NCBI RefSeq assembly: GCF_014639435.1
Contig: NZ_BMFZ01000008.1
Coordinates: forward strand, 124,001-188,000
Direction: 5' to 3'
Length of the DNA: 64,000 nt
Source: Hafnia psychrotolerans
GTDB taxonomy: Bacteria > Pseudomonadota > Gammaproteobacteria > Enterobacterales > Enterobacteriaceae
The notes under the pieces were generated by a model. It ran no database searches. It saw only the letters and a program-made list of their open reading frames with translations, and had not been told where the DNA came from. Positions 19,307 through 27,224 of the stretch are shown in pieces. Position numbers and translations under genes: made by a program. Position 1 is the first letter of the stretch; each line of letters starts with the position of its first letter.

Positions 19307-19344
19307 AAATGATGAAAGGACGCCTCGGCGTCCTTTCATCATTT
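19307..19344. terminator. Bidirectional terminator between rdgC and ppnP
   Basis: An 18-bp perfect stem (19307-19324 with 19327-19344) contains GGACGCC and GGCGTCC at its top and AT-rich ends that serve as U-tracts both ways. It separates two convergent genes. Confidence 0.9.
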
Positions 19345-19371
19345 ATATTGCTACAAGCCAGCGGTAATACA

Positions 19372-19665
19372 TTATTTCGTCAGGTATTTGCACAGGTAAG
19401 CCGTCGCTTCAACCACTTGCAAGTTGAACTCGCTTTGTCCCGGCACATAGAATTTTTCACCCGGCATAAACACCTGCCAGTCTGGCGAACCCGGTATTAA
19501 CACCTTCAGAGAACCCAGTAAAACGGTCATCTCTTCAGGTTTATCGGTACTGAAGGTGTACTCTCCCTTTTCCATCACACCGACGCTGGCAGGACAACCT
19601 GCGCTGTCGCTGTCAAAACCAATCGACTTTACCTTTCCTGCAAAATACTCATTATTTTTCAACAT
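19372..19665 (-). CDS. ppnP: Pyrimidine/purine nucleoside phosphorylase PpnP (YaiE)
   Basis: Small cupin protein of 97 residues, matching E. coli YaiE/PpnP (94), which cleaves a broad range of nucleosides to base and ribose 1-phosphate. The tracts [28 protein letters not shown] and [11 protein letters not shown] are conserved. I use the ATG at 19665 (MLKNNEYF) because it matches the family start and has AAGGG upstream; the frame continues to 19701 without homology. Confidence 0.92.
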   Translation of the reverse strand: MLKNNEYFAGKVKSIGFDSDSAGCPASVGVMEKGEYTFSTDKPEEMTVLLGSLKVLIPGSPDWQVFMPGEKFYVPGQSEFNLQVVEATAYLCKYLTK

Positions 19666-19806
19666 AGATTGGCCCTTGGCGATAAGTTTCAGAAACTCCA
19701 TATTAGGGGCAGAAAAGGGGTGCTGTCACTGATTATTGTTGGTTTTTGGGCGACACCCAAAGCATGCCACAAAGGCAAGATACTGATTTGATTTTATCGG
19801 GTGGCG

Positions 19807-19839
19807 GTGCCATTCTGGACAGTTGCGATGGCACTTTTT
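19807..19839 (+). terminator. Terminator-like hairpin, plus strand, with no obvious gene
   Basis: GTGCCAT (19807-19813) pairs with ATGGCAC (19828-19834), followed by TTTTT. Flanking genes are both on the minus strand, so either it ends an unseen short plus transcript from the ppnP upstream region or the match is fortuitous. Confidence 0.35.
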
Positions 19840-19860
19840 CATCCGCAGGCTGTACGCAGC

Positions 19861-19887
19861 AAAAAGGCCTGAGATTCAGGCCTTTTT
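19861..19887. terminator. Terminator after the aroM-like gene
   Basis: AAAAAGGCCTG (19861-19871) pairs with CAGGCCTTTTT (19877-19887). On the minus strand it follows the aroM-like stop by about 20 bases with a five-U tract; it could also serve the plus strand. Confidence 0.85.
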
Positions 19888-19906
19888 AGATCTTGCCACA
19901 ACAACC

Positions 19907-20584
19907 TCAGACAATCAGTTCTGCGGCCAATTTTGCCACCAGCACGTTAGAGAGCAAAACCGGAATACCCAGTTTGCTTTGCAGCAAATCCCTGTGCTGA
20001 CGATGGTAGCCGATGCAGTCGAGCACCACGACCTGCGCGCCCTTCCCTTCCAATGCCAACGCTGCCTCAGTCAGTTTTTCCTCATCGGCCATGTAAGGGC
20101 TGGCAACGGCAAAACAAGGCGCTTTCGGCAGCCTCGACCACTTAATGGCCTGCTCCGCTATCTGTGACTCCACAGGCACCACAATACCGACCTGATGTGT
20201 GCCAACGATGGCGCCGATCAGTGGAGGAATAATGCGGTCCGGCTCAAGTAACATGGCGTTTTTAGCCTGCAGGCTATGAAAAACGCCGGTGCACAACAGC
20301 AGAATCGTTTCGCAACCCAGGGCTTCCAGCCAGTCGATCTTCTCTTGCAAACCCTGTTCTACACTGCGCGAACCCAGGGTTACCTGCGTTCCGTCCAGCA
20401 AGCGCGACACCAACCGAGGTTCATCCACTCCGGGTGAATAACGCTGCTCAATTTGCTGCAACGTCATGCCGTCGAGTAGGCCAATGTGGGTCACCGATTC
20501 TTCGGGAAGATATTCCAACAACAACGGCATAATGTCGCAGCGTGGAGCCTGACCGATGGTTAAGGTCGCAAAGGATGTCATCAT
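19907..20584 (-). CDS. AroM-family protein
   Basis: 225-residue soluble protein homologous to E. coli AroM, whose function is unknown and whose fold belongs to the Asp/Glu racemase-like superfamily. Matching tracts are LTIGQAPR at the N-terminus, EPDRIIPPLI, HQVGIVVPVE, VVVLDCIGYHRQHRDLL and PVLLSNVLVAKLAAEL at the C-terminus. In E. coli aroM lies in the aroL-yaiA-aroM operon; here it is the last gene of the OPT transporter/DUF1177 cluster and away from aroL. The ATG at 20584 begins 5 bases after the DUF1177 stop with GGAA upstream, so the two are probably co-translated. I do not give it the name aroM because its partners differ. Confidence 0.75.
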   Translation of the reverse strand: MMTSFATLTIGQAPRCDIMPLLLEYLPEESVTHIGLLDGMTLQQIEQRYSPGVDEPRLVSRLLDGTQVTLGSRSVEQGLQEKIDWLEALGCETILLLCTGVFHSLQAKNAMLLEPDRIIPPLIGAIVGTHQVGIVVPVESQIAEQAIKWSRLPKAPCFAVASPYMADEEKLTEAALALEGKGAQVVVLDCIGYHRQHRDLLQSKLGIPVLLSNVLVAKLAAELIV

Positions 20585-20589
20585 AGTGA

Positions 20590-21519
20590 TCATTTCCGGC
20601 TTTGCAGGTGGCGCAAGCTTCCGTACAGCGACAACAACAATTGATATTCGTCGGCATCAAAAAACTTACAGGTGCCGCGCCCAAACTCTTTCGCCACTTC
20701 GACAGCAAATTTTGCCACCAGCGCGATGTCAACTTCATGGCTTGCCCCCGTTCCACAGCCAGGCACCACTGATTCGGCGGTGATAGCGACCCCCACAACA
20801 GGTACGTCAGTGGCCGTGGAGGGTTGCAGAATGCTGTTCAGATGGTGAACGCCATTACCATAAGGCGTAATGTCCTGCGTGGTGATTGGGAAGGTTACCG
20901 CGGGTTTGCCGGTGGTCATCTCCATGATGCGCAGCAGGTCTTCGGAGACCCGCAGGATATAACCCTCTTTTACCGTCGGCGAGATGGCGAAACCTTTGTG
21001 ATTGATGATGCGGTTACCTTTGGTGGTATCAATAGACAAAATCGCGTCTACGCCTTCAACCACTTCATTCTCATTCATGGTGACATCGTCGATAGGCGAG
21101 TCCATAAAATCAACCGGATCATGCGGTCGAGTTGGCGCACTGGGGCAGATGTGAGTCGTGATAATTACATCACCGTCAAGAACATCGCCTTTACGTTGCA
21201 TATCAGCCAGCTTGAGTGCGCTGGTGACCGCTGCAATAGCACCATCGGCATCGGAAACGACGCCGATACGCGTAGGACGCGCACCAATCCCACCCAGACG
21301 GCCAATAATACCGAGCGTCGGGGCATTACCGCCACCACGTTTCCCTTGGCTGCCTGGAACGGTGATACGAACAAAATCAGTACCGCCTTTCGGGCCCTCG
21401 GCTCGATGGGTTGTGGCGGTGACATCGGGATAGCCAGCAAATAAGTCCACGACTTCCTGACCGCTGACGTAAGCACTGTCGATCACGTCGAACACGATCA
21501 ACGTCTGTTGCAAACTCAT
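20590..21519 (-). CDS. DUF1177 family protein
   Basis: 309-residue protein of the DUF1177 family, for which no function is established to my knowledge. It has no signal peptide or membrane segment. The tracts RAEGPKGGTDFVRI, LGIIGRLGGIGARP, THICPSAPTRPHDPVDFMDSP, NENEVVEGVDAILSIDTTKG and VPGCGTGASHEVDIALVAKFA contain conserved-looking His, Asp and Glu residues that could bind metal. The glycine-rich layout faintly recalls zinc aminopeptidase/deacylase folds, which I cannot confirm. AGAGG lies 8 bases before the ATG. It is sandwiched between an OPT transporter and an AroM-family protein. Confidence 0.75.
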   Translation of the reverse strand: MSLQQTLIVFDVIDSAYVSGQEVVDLFAGYPDVTATTHRAEGPKGGTDFVRITVPGSQGKRGGGNAPTLGIIGRLGGIGARPTRIGVVSDADGAIAAVTSALKLADMQRKGDVLDGDVIITTHICPSAPTRPHDPVDFMDSPIDDVTMNENEVVEGVDAILSIDTTKGNRIINHKGFAISPTVKEGYILRVSEDLLRIMEMTTGKPAVTFPITTQDITPYGNGVHHLNSILQPSTATDVPVVGVAITAESVVPGCGTGASHEVDIALVAKFAVEVAKEFGRGTCKFFDADEYQLLLSLYGSLRHLQSRK

Positions 21520-21540
21520 TATGTTTTCCTCTTAAAACAT

Positions 21541-21582
21541 CGCGGCAGGCACTCAGGGAGCGCACCAACCAAAACTGCCGCG
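21541..21582 (-). other. Inverted repeat upstream of the DUF1177 gene
   Basis: CGCGGCAG (21541-21548) is the exact complement of CTGCCGCG (21575-21582) with a 26-base spacer, lying just before the DUF1177 ribosome site in the 165-bp gap after the transporter. It could be an operator, a processing hairpin or an attenuator. No U-tract follows. Confidence 0.4.
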
Positions 21583-21590
21583 AGGTAGGC

Positions 21591-21616
21591 TCAGCTTTTC
21601 ATTTCAGCTTTTCATT
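21591..21616. repeat. Perfect 13-bp tandem direct repeat
   Basis: TCAGCTTTTCATT occurs twice without a gap (21591-21603, 21604-21616) between the transporter stop and the DUF1177 start. It may be a replication-slippage duplication or a repeated binding site. Confidence 0.6.
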
Positions 21617-21684
21617 ACAGAAGAGCATGAATGATCAGTCTATTTTTTACTTATGGCTATAAAAGCCCTGGTGTTGACGCAGTA

Positions 21685-23265
21685 TTACTTGGTTTTGGAA
21701 CTGAAAATCGAGTTAAAGAAGCTGTACAGCGCGTCACCGGCAATAAAGCCAGCGGCCAGAATCTCCATGGGCGTACGACCTCTCTCACCCCAAATACGAA
21801 TGATGATAATGCGCAGTACAATACCGGTGATTACGGCCCAACCGGCCATGACGCTATTGATCAACAGGCCGGTCGCCAGCAGAACGCCCAATTGGCGCTT
21901 CGGCCCACCGATGAGCTGGATAAGCGCCCCCGGAATGGCCCAGATCATCAGGCTATATGCGATGCCCGGCTGGGCACCCGCCTGGATAGTTTTGGCATAC
22001 ACGCGGGCAACCGGCGGGACCAGATCCTGAGCGAAATAACCGATGTGCGCGAACCATACCACCGGGATAGCGATCACAAAGGCGATCAGCGCAGCAAACA
22101 GCTGGATACGTCGCCCGATAAGCTCTGCCTGAAAATCTTTACCATAACCGCGCAGGATAAATCCGGCTTTCAGATCAAAGCCCATATCAGCAAAGGCCGG
22201 GCCCGTCGCAGCAGTAAAGCCCGTGAGCACACAAAGTGCCAGCGGCGGGAAGCCAATCAAGATACCGACGATCAGTGTGATTAACGCCACGGCGAAAGCC
22301 GGGAACCAGCCCGAGTGCATCGCGGCGATGCCAACAATCAGTTCATGGAAGAAGGCGGCAAAAGCAGCGTACGCAATGAAGGCGACCAACATGCCGATCG
22401 ACATTTCACTGTACAAACCCGTCGCCAGTGCCAGCAACGCGGCGATAACAATATACCCCACGGCCCCCAACCCAAGTGCTTTACGCGCCTCGCTAGCAGG
22501 TTGGCTGTAATTGACTTTGGCATCGGCGTTTTTCGCCCGCACCACCTGAATGACCTGAATGAGCGAAACCAGCCCAGCGCCCACCATCATCCCGTGCGGA
22601 ATATACATCGCACTGAGATCTAAACCGGCAATCGGCTGCGCATAGGCGCGGATCAACAGGCCGATACCAAACATACTTAATGCCCAAATATTACCGATGA
22701 ACGCTGTACCAAAGGCCGCCATCGGGATTTTGAGCATCGCACCACCCAGCCCAATCACCACACCGACCACCAGTAACCAGGCCTGACGTCCGCCCTTATC
22801 ACCGGCTTTAATGGCTTCAGCTGCGGCAACACCCGGTGGCCACGCATTGCTGGCTGGGAACACTTTGGTATCGAACAAACGGTAAAGCAGATAGGCATCG
22901 AGCAACATAGCGACGGAAACACCGATAAACATCGGTAAAATCAGTTGCGGCTGCCCCATCACATAAGGAATAGCAATCGGCATCAGCAAACTATTGGCAG
23001 CGCCAAAGGTGGCAGAGGAGATCACTGTTTGGGCCAGATTCTGAATATGTATCGAGCGATAGCGCTGGAAAACTTGCATGGGAATACGCGCCAGCAGCAT
23101 GGCAAATAGCGCACCGATAATAGATGTATTTGGCGTAACACCCAATGTAGTGATCAACTGCACGCCGATGATTGCACCCAAAATAGAGAGCAAAATCATG
23201 ACAAATAGCGTACCAATATCCCTGAGCGGATTTTGCTTATTATTCTGAAAATCATGTGCTGACAT
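21685..23265 (-). CDS. OPT-family oligopeptide/metal-chelate transporter
   Basis: 526-residue inner-membrane protein with about 13-14 hydrophobic segments. It matches the OPT superfamily: AMLLARIPMQVFQRYR early, PFAMT-like tract FPASNAWPPGVAAAEAIKAGDKGG (split here as FPASNAWPPG and AAAEAIKAG), and IPHGMMVGAGL in the middle. OPT proteins import small peptides or metal chelates with protons; the ligand cannot be read from sequence. AGGGG precedes the ATG at 23265. It lies downstream of an IclR regulator and a 20-bp palindrome and upstream of the DUF1177/AroM-like pair, suggesting uptake of the compound they act on. Confidence 0.8.
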   Translation of the reverse strand: MSAHDFQNNKQNPLRDIGTLFVMILLSILGAIIGVQLITTLGVTPNTSIIGALFAMLLARIPMQVFQRYRSIHIQNLAQTVISSATFGAANSLLMPIAIPYVMGQPQLILPMFIGVSVAMLLDAYLLYRLFDTKVFPASNAWPPGVAAAEAIKAGDKGGRQAWLLVVGVVIGLGGAMLKIPMAAFGTAFIGNIWALSMFGIGLLIRAYAQPIAGLDLSAMYIPHGMMVGAGLVSLIQVIQVVRAKNADAKVNYSQPASEARKALGLGAVGYIVIAALLALATGLYSEMSIGMLVAFIAYAAFAAFFHELIVGIAAMHSGWFPAFAVALITLIVGILIGFPPLALCVLTGFTAATGPAFADMGFDLKAGFILRGYGKDFQAELIGRRIQLFAALIAFVIAIPVVWFAHIGYFAQDLVPPVARVYAKTIQAGAQPGIAYSLMIWAIPGALIQLIGGPKRQLGVLLATGLLINSVMAGWAVITGIVLRIIIIRIWGERGRTPMEILAAGFIAGDALYSFFNSIFSSKTK

Positions 23266-23311
23266 AACTGCCCCTGAGGTTGGCGCAAATCAATGCGTTA
23301 TTTTTCACGCC

Positions 23312-23331
23312 TGAGAGTCAATTGACTCTCA
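23312..23331. promoter_or_regulatory. 20-bp perfect palindrome upstream of the OPT transporter
   Basis: TGAGAGTCAA is followed directly by its complement TTGACTCTCA. It lies 47-66 bases before the transporter ATG and after the iclR stop, and no U-tract follows, so an operator is more likely than a terminator. The adjacent IclR regulator is the natural candidate binder. Confidence 0.55.
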
Positions 23332-23360
23332 TTGGCGAACAGTCGCGGTGCGGTATCGGT

Positions 23361-24125
23361 CTATTGCCAATACTCATCACCTAATTTTTCAGCGAGCTGC
23401 TGAGTAACGGCGAGCAGACCCTCTTTAATTCCAGCGGGGATATCCTGACCTTCCTGCGGCGAAGGAAACGATAAACACAATCCCAGCAGTTCGTTACGGT
23501 GCTTATTAGTAATACTGGTGGCTAATGTACTGATACCTTGCAATGTTTCATTGCAGGCATGCGACACGCCGCTTTCCCGGATTGGTGCAAGTCGGGCTAA
23601 TAAAGCCTCTAAAGTTTGCGGCGAATTCAACGACTTGACTCGATAATCCGTGCCAAAGCGCAAAATAACGTTTTCGTCTGTATAACGCGCCAGGATGGCT
23701 CTCCCGATGGCGGTTTCATGTGCCGGAAGCAGGCTACCCGCCGGCGTTACCACCTGCAAGTAGGTGCGTCCGGGGAACATGCGCATCACCATGATGTCTC
23801 GCCCGGTCAACATTGAGATATAGCCAGTGCACTGGGTTAACTGCCCAAGCTGCGCCATAAAAGGTGATGCTATATCGACCAACGGCGCCGAAAGATAATG
23901 ACTGGCGACGGACAGAATGAGCTTCCCAATATGATATGAACGGCTATCCGGATCCCGCTCCAGTAAACCCTGGCTTTCCATGGTCATGAGTAAACGTGAC
24001 GCCGTGCTTTTCGGTAATTTTAAATGTTCCACTACATCACTGAATGACAAGCCGGAATTGCTTTGTCCGCTCAACTGCCGGGAAAACAATTGTAATACCG
24101 CAGAGGCGTTTTCTAGTGTGCTCAT
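23361..24125 (-). CDS. IclR-family transcriptional regulator
   Basis: 254 residues. A winged helix-turn-helix (about 5-70; LSFSDVVEHLKLPKSTASRL, then LMTMESQGLLER) is followed by an IclR effector domain (about 80-250) with PAHETAIGRAILA and ISTLATSI. It probably senses the substrate of the downstream transporter/DUF1177/AroM-like genes, which follow on the same strand. The ATG at 24125 has only a weak ribosome site. A GGAACT-C-AGTTCC dyad 20-32 bases upstream suggests autoregulation. Confidence 0.88.
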   Translation of the reverse strand: MSTLENASAVLQLFSRQLSGQSNSGLSFSDVVEHLKLPKSTASRLLMTMESQGLLERDPDSRSYHIGKLILSVASHYLSAPLVDIASPFMAQLGQLTQCTGYISMLTGRDIMVMRMFPGRTYLQVVTPAGSLLPAHETAIGRAILARYTDENVILRFGTDYRVKSLNSPQTLEALLARLAPIRESGVSHACNETLQGISTLATSITNKHRNELLGLCLSFPSPQEGQDIPAGIKEGLLAVTQQLAEKLGDEYWQ

Positions 24126-24144
24126 AAGCAGGGTTCCGATATGT

Positions 24145-24157
24145 GGAACTCAGTTCC
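24145..24157. promoter_or_regulatory. Dyad upstream of the iclR-family gene
   Basis: GGAACT (24145-24150), C, AGTTCC (24152-24157). IclR-type operators are often built on GGAA/TTCC half sites, and the location just before the regulator's start fits autoregulation. Confidence 0.45.
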
Positions 24158-24351
24158 TGATTGATTAAGTAAAATTTAAGGCTGAAAACGGTCGGGGTCA
24201 AGTTGTTTATTTTTTGTCTAACAGAAGACACGGAGAAGATAGGCTTTATGATCAAAAAACACCTATTTTTGGCATGGGTGCGTGCAATTACATCGAGTAT
24301 TATGAGAGTTTCACACCGAATATCAGCATAAAATACTGCTTAATTCATCTG

Positions 24352-24489
24352 TCAAAGATTATGCAGAATATAGAGGGCAACAGAGGCTTCAATAATAACA
24401 ATTGAGAGGGCACCAAGAGCAGGCATCAGGCGTTTGTGGTCGGATAAGAAAGTGGTCAGATACTTCATGGCAAGATCCGCAGCACGCAT
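24352..24489 (-). CDS. Possible small membrane protein (45 aa)
   Basis: This short frame follows yaiA on the same strand in a 494-bp gap between yaiA and the iclR-family gene. The product MRAADLAMKYLTTFLSD… has one clear hydrophobic segment near its C-terminus (LGALSIVIIEASVALYIL) preceded by a basic stretch (DHKR). An internal start at 24468 (MKYLTTFLS, with GGAT upstream) is the better alternative, giving 38 residues. No strong ribosome site supports either. The frame runs open to 24660 inside yaiA, without homology. I do not recognise it; the composition is what suggests coding. The rest of the gap holds only the dyad at 24145. Confidence 0.3.
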   Translation of the reverse strand: MRAADLAMKYLTTFLSDHKRLMPALGALSIVIIEASVALYILHNL

Positions 24490-24619
24490 TAAATTGATAA
24501 CTTGAGTGATTATTTTACGCTCAAGGATTCTCTCATGCAATGCAGAGCGTTGATACGGGTGGTCATTACCGCTTAAGTCAAACGGAAACGGCCACCATCG
24601 ACCACGCCAGGGAGTCCAA

Positions 24620-24811
24620 TTAACTGATGTCTTGATTTTCGTAGCGCCGTTTGGCGTCAAGTGCTTCGCTCTCGGTTTCGTGTTCGCTAATCAGCGAATC
24701 AGGTTTGGGATGGTCGGCTCGCAGTTCGTACCAGGTTTCCGTTTTACCTGGCTCACCCTTTTTAACCGGAACAATATCGGCAGTACGTGGATAGGGAGGC
24801 TGACTCGGCAT
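24620..24811 (-). CDS. yaiA: YaiA family protein
   Basis: 63-residue protein matching E. coli YaiA along its length: [16 protein letters not shown], then [19 protein letters not shown] and [11 protein letters not shown]. Function is unknown; in E. coli it sits in the aroL-yaiA-aroM operon under TyrR control. AAGGAG precedes the ATG. Here it follows aroL after 159 bases and is not followed by aroM. Confidence 0.92.
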   Translation of the reverse strand: MPSQPPYPRTADIVPVKKGEPGKTETWYELRADHPKPDSLISEHETESEALDAKRRYENQDIS

Positions 24812-24970
24812 AAAAACTCCTTGGCTGAGGGAAATAGATAAACACTTAATGGTTTAAGTATAGACACTCAGCAGCAACGCCTTGCAAAGGCGTGGGTCGG
24901 AAGCCTCTGAAAAGCAAAACGGACCATAAAGGCCCGCTCTCTCACCGCGCAGTCTAGATCAAGATTAAGC

Positions 24971-25495
24971 TTATCTCGCGATGGGCAGCCTCAGCGCATC
25001 AAGAATTGCGTCGACGACCTGGGCAGGCGCATGTGCGCCATCAACCACGATATGCGCTGCGGCCTGATACATGGCTTCTCGCTCATTAAGGACTTCCAGC
25101 ATCTCTTCAGTGATGGGTTTGCCTGTCAGCGTTGGCCGCTGATCTTCCAACGGTGACGCTTGCAGACGATGCGCCAGAGTCGATGCCGGGGAGCGCAGAT
25201 AAATAACTGTGCCGACGCGGCGCATAAAATCACGATTATGCTCAGCCAAAACCACACCGCCACCGGTCGCGACGACGGTCAGCGCTGAACTGATGCTTTC
25301 GAGTGTCTCAGTCTCACGGCGGCGGAAACCTTCCCAACCTTCCTGCTCAACGATTTCAGCGACACTGAGCTTAGATGTTTGCAACAGATGACTATCGGTA
25401 TCGACAAATTTATAGCTCAGCGCAGTAGCCAGCGCACTGCCCACCGTGGTTTTACCTGCGCCGCGGGCGCCTATCATGAAAATGGGTTGAGTCAT
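24971..25495 (-). CDS. aroL: Shikimate kinase II
   Basis: Phosphorylates shikimate at O3 in aromatic amino acid synthesis. The 174-residue product equals E. coli AroL in length. Walker [12 protein letters not shown] is at residues 8-18; DTDSHLL binds shikimate/Mg, and ATGGGVVL and RPTLTGKPI are family motifs. I use the ATG at 25495 (MTQPIFMIG) with AAGGA upstream; the frame to 25627 extends without homology. I looked for a TyrR box (TGTAAA-N6-TTTACA) upstream and did not find a convincing one. Confidence 0.92.
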   Translation of the reverse strand: MTQPIFMIGARGAGKTTVGSALATALSYKFVDTDSHLLQTSKLSVAEIVEQEGWEGFRRRETETLESISSALTVVATGGGVVLAEHNRDFMRRVGTVIYLRSPASTLAHRLQASPLEDQRPTLTGKPITEEMLEVLNEREAMYQAAAHIVVDGAHAPAQVVDAILDALRLPIAR

Positions 25496-25764
25496 TACCG
25501 CTGTCCTTAATCCTTGGATGCTTGGTTTATTAGCTGAATGAAAAGTCTTAATCATCTGATAAACATCAATAAAAATCTTAGTCTCAAAAAAACAGTACAA
25601 CAAAAAAGCTTCATCAACAGGTTTCAATCGCCCGCCGGTGAAGCCTTAGCTCGGTACTGCCCTGATGCTAATAATAGTCTTATTTAAGGGCATGATACTG
25701 ATAAATACCTGTGGTGCAATGGCTCGCCAAAGTCTACGCGATAAAAGGTAAACAAACTGCGATT

Positions 25765-26343
25765 TCAGCGCGGTTTACAGACGTACACCAGCGCGGGAGG
25801 GAAATTCTTCACTACGCGGATTTTCTTCCATGTAAAATAGCGTGACAACATTTTCTCTGACAGGTGGCTATACTGAAACTGCACCATCACACCGCCACTG
25901 GCTTTCAATCTTTGCTGCGCTTTTTGCAAGATTTTCATGCTGATACGTGTGGGTATCGACAACAGTGGCAGGCAGGAGAAAATGGCGTCGAAATCGCCGT
26001 CGAGATGTTCAGCAGAATGCGCCATCACCTGTAAACGCGGGTCGTTAATTTGATTCAATTTATGAACAAAACCGGACTGAATCTCGAAAGCCTGCAGTTG
26101 AGCATCCACCCGCATGTTGGCAAGAATGCGTTTAGTTAATACACCGTCAGCAGAACCAAGCTCTGCGATTTTCAGCGAGTTAGCCCAGTCAATCTGACCA
26201 AGCATCGCGCGGCATAACCAGGGTGAAGATGGCATCAATGTGCCCATCGTACGTGGTGACGAGATAAAATTCTGCAAGTAGTAAAACTGATTCTGTAATG
26301 AGACTTTGGTGTTTTTGATAGTCAGTCTTGTGGCATTTAACAT
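25765..26343 (-). CDS. Class I SAM methyltransferase of the phospholipid N-methyltransferase (PmtA) type
   Basis: 192 residues. The sequence follows the pattern of bacterial PmtA-like phosphatidylethanolamine N-methyltransferases: an N-terminal amphipathic stretch (LQNFISSPRTMGTLMPSSP), SAM motif I IAELGSADGVLTKRIL, acidic IQAFEIQSGF, CLPLLSIPTR as motif IV, and the C-terminal KNFPPALVYVCK, equivalent to NxPPAxVW. Motif I has ELGSADG in place of the common ELGPGTG. Such enzymes act at the inner membrane on lipid head groups, though some relatives methylate other targets. AGGGG lies 9 bases before the ATG. The 285 bases upstream are very AT-rich with no clear feature. Confidence 0.6.
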   Translation of the reverse strand: MLNATRLTIKNTKVSLQNQFYYLQNFISSPRTMGTLMPSSPWLCRAMLGQIDWANSLKIAELGSADGVLTKRILANMRVDAQLQAFEIQSGFVHKLNQINDPRLQVMAHSAEHLDGDFDAIFSCLPLLSIPTRISMKILQKAQQRLKASGGVMVQFQYSHLSEKMLSRYFTWKKIRVVKNFPPALVYVCKPR

Positions 26344-26628
26344 TTTTTATAACCCCTGGGGAAGTAGACCACTATCACATGAAAAAATTCTTAAGAAATA
26401 ATTATTCAGGCTTATTTATTCCCTTATAAGAGTTAATTATTTACTTGAAATGAGAATAGTCTCTATTTTGTTTTGTTATATTTATTATTAATAGATGTTT
26501 TGTAAGAAAATATTGAAGATTCAGGCGGGTAGAGAGTGAATGGGAACGCAATAAAATAACCGGCATCAGAAAACTGAGCCGGCTATTAGCAATAAATCGA
26601 ATAAGTACCGGTTCCCCGGCAGCGGCGC

Positions 26629-26904
26629 TTAACGATACAGTTGCACGCTAGCACGTTCAAGGCTGGAGTCGCCCGGTGCGCTCATTCCAATGATACGATA
26701 GTGGCTTGCACCTTTTTCGGCCGCTTGGTCATTAAGCTGTTCTTTGATACTGCCAGGCGCCCCACTCATCTGACTAACAGTGACGACACCCAATGGCTGG
26801 TAATTACCGCTGTCAGCCTGTGTCGCGGTTATCTGAGTCGCTGCCAGAGCCGAAAAAGACGCGGTAGTAATAATGGCTGCTGCTAGAATCGGTAAGATTT
26901 TCAT
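26629..26904 (-). CDS. DUF1471/YhcN-family periplasmic protein
   Basis: 91-residue secreted protein with a signal peptide (MKILPILAAAIITTASFSALA, probable cleavage after ALA-A). The mature part has the DUF1471 pattern: GVVTVSQMSGAPGSIKEQL, EKGASHYRIIGMS and the C-terminal SVQLYR. Relatives such as BhsA, McbA and YhcN respond to stress and affect biofilms. The ATG at 26904 has AAGGTG upstream; an in-frame GTG at 26913 overlaps that site. It stands alone between divergent or convergent neighbours, so it is likely monocistronic. Confidence 0.85.
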   Translation of the reverse strand: MKILPILAAAIITTASFSALAATQITATQADSGNYQPLGVVTVSQMSGAPGSIKEQLNDQAAEKGASHYRIIGMSAPGDSSLERASVQLYR

Positions 26905-27224
26905 AATGTGCACCTTCTGCTGTATTGAACGCTGTTTGATTTCTGTTCTAAAACAATTAAGTTTGCGGATGTTCTCCGTTGCAATAATTATCTACCAGCG
27001 AGTGCAAGGAGACGTAATGCGCCGTAAAAATGTTTAATCTTTGTGGCGGGAATAAGGAGAGAGTGAAAGTAAAAATTTCAGCGTCAGAAAATGCAGGGAA
27101 TTAAGAAGTTTTTGATGAATGTTTAAGATGGCTATTACCGCTAAATCAGTAGATTGCACAAATCGACGCCCAGTAGCAATCACTGTTATGATTCTTTTTA
27201 TTTACCACAGAAGGAAGTTAATTT
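26905..27224. other. Intergenic stretch between the DUF1471 gene and yedI
   Basis: A 320-bp AT-rich divergent region. It must hold promoters for both flanking genes. I see no ORF with a ribosome site and no recognisable operator or hairpin. Confidence 0.5.

Noticed and set aside
25496-25764. TyrR box upstream of aroL
   Set aside because: No TGTAAA-N6-TTTACA or close variant found in the region.
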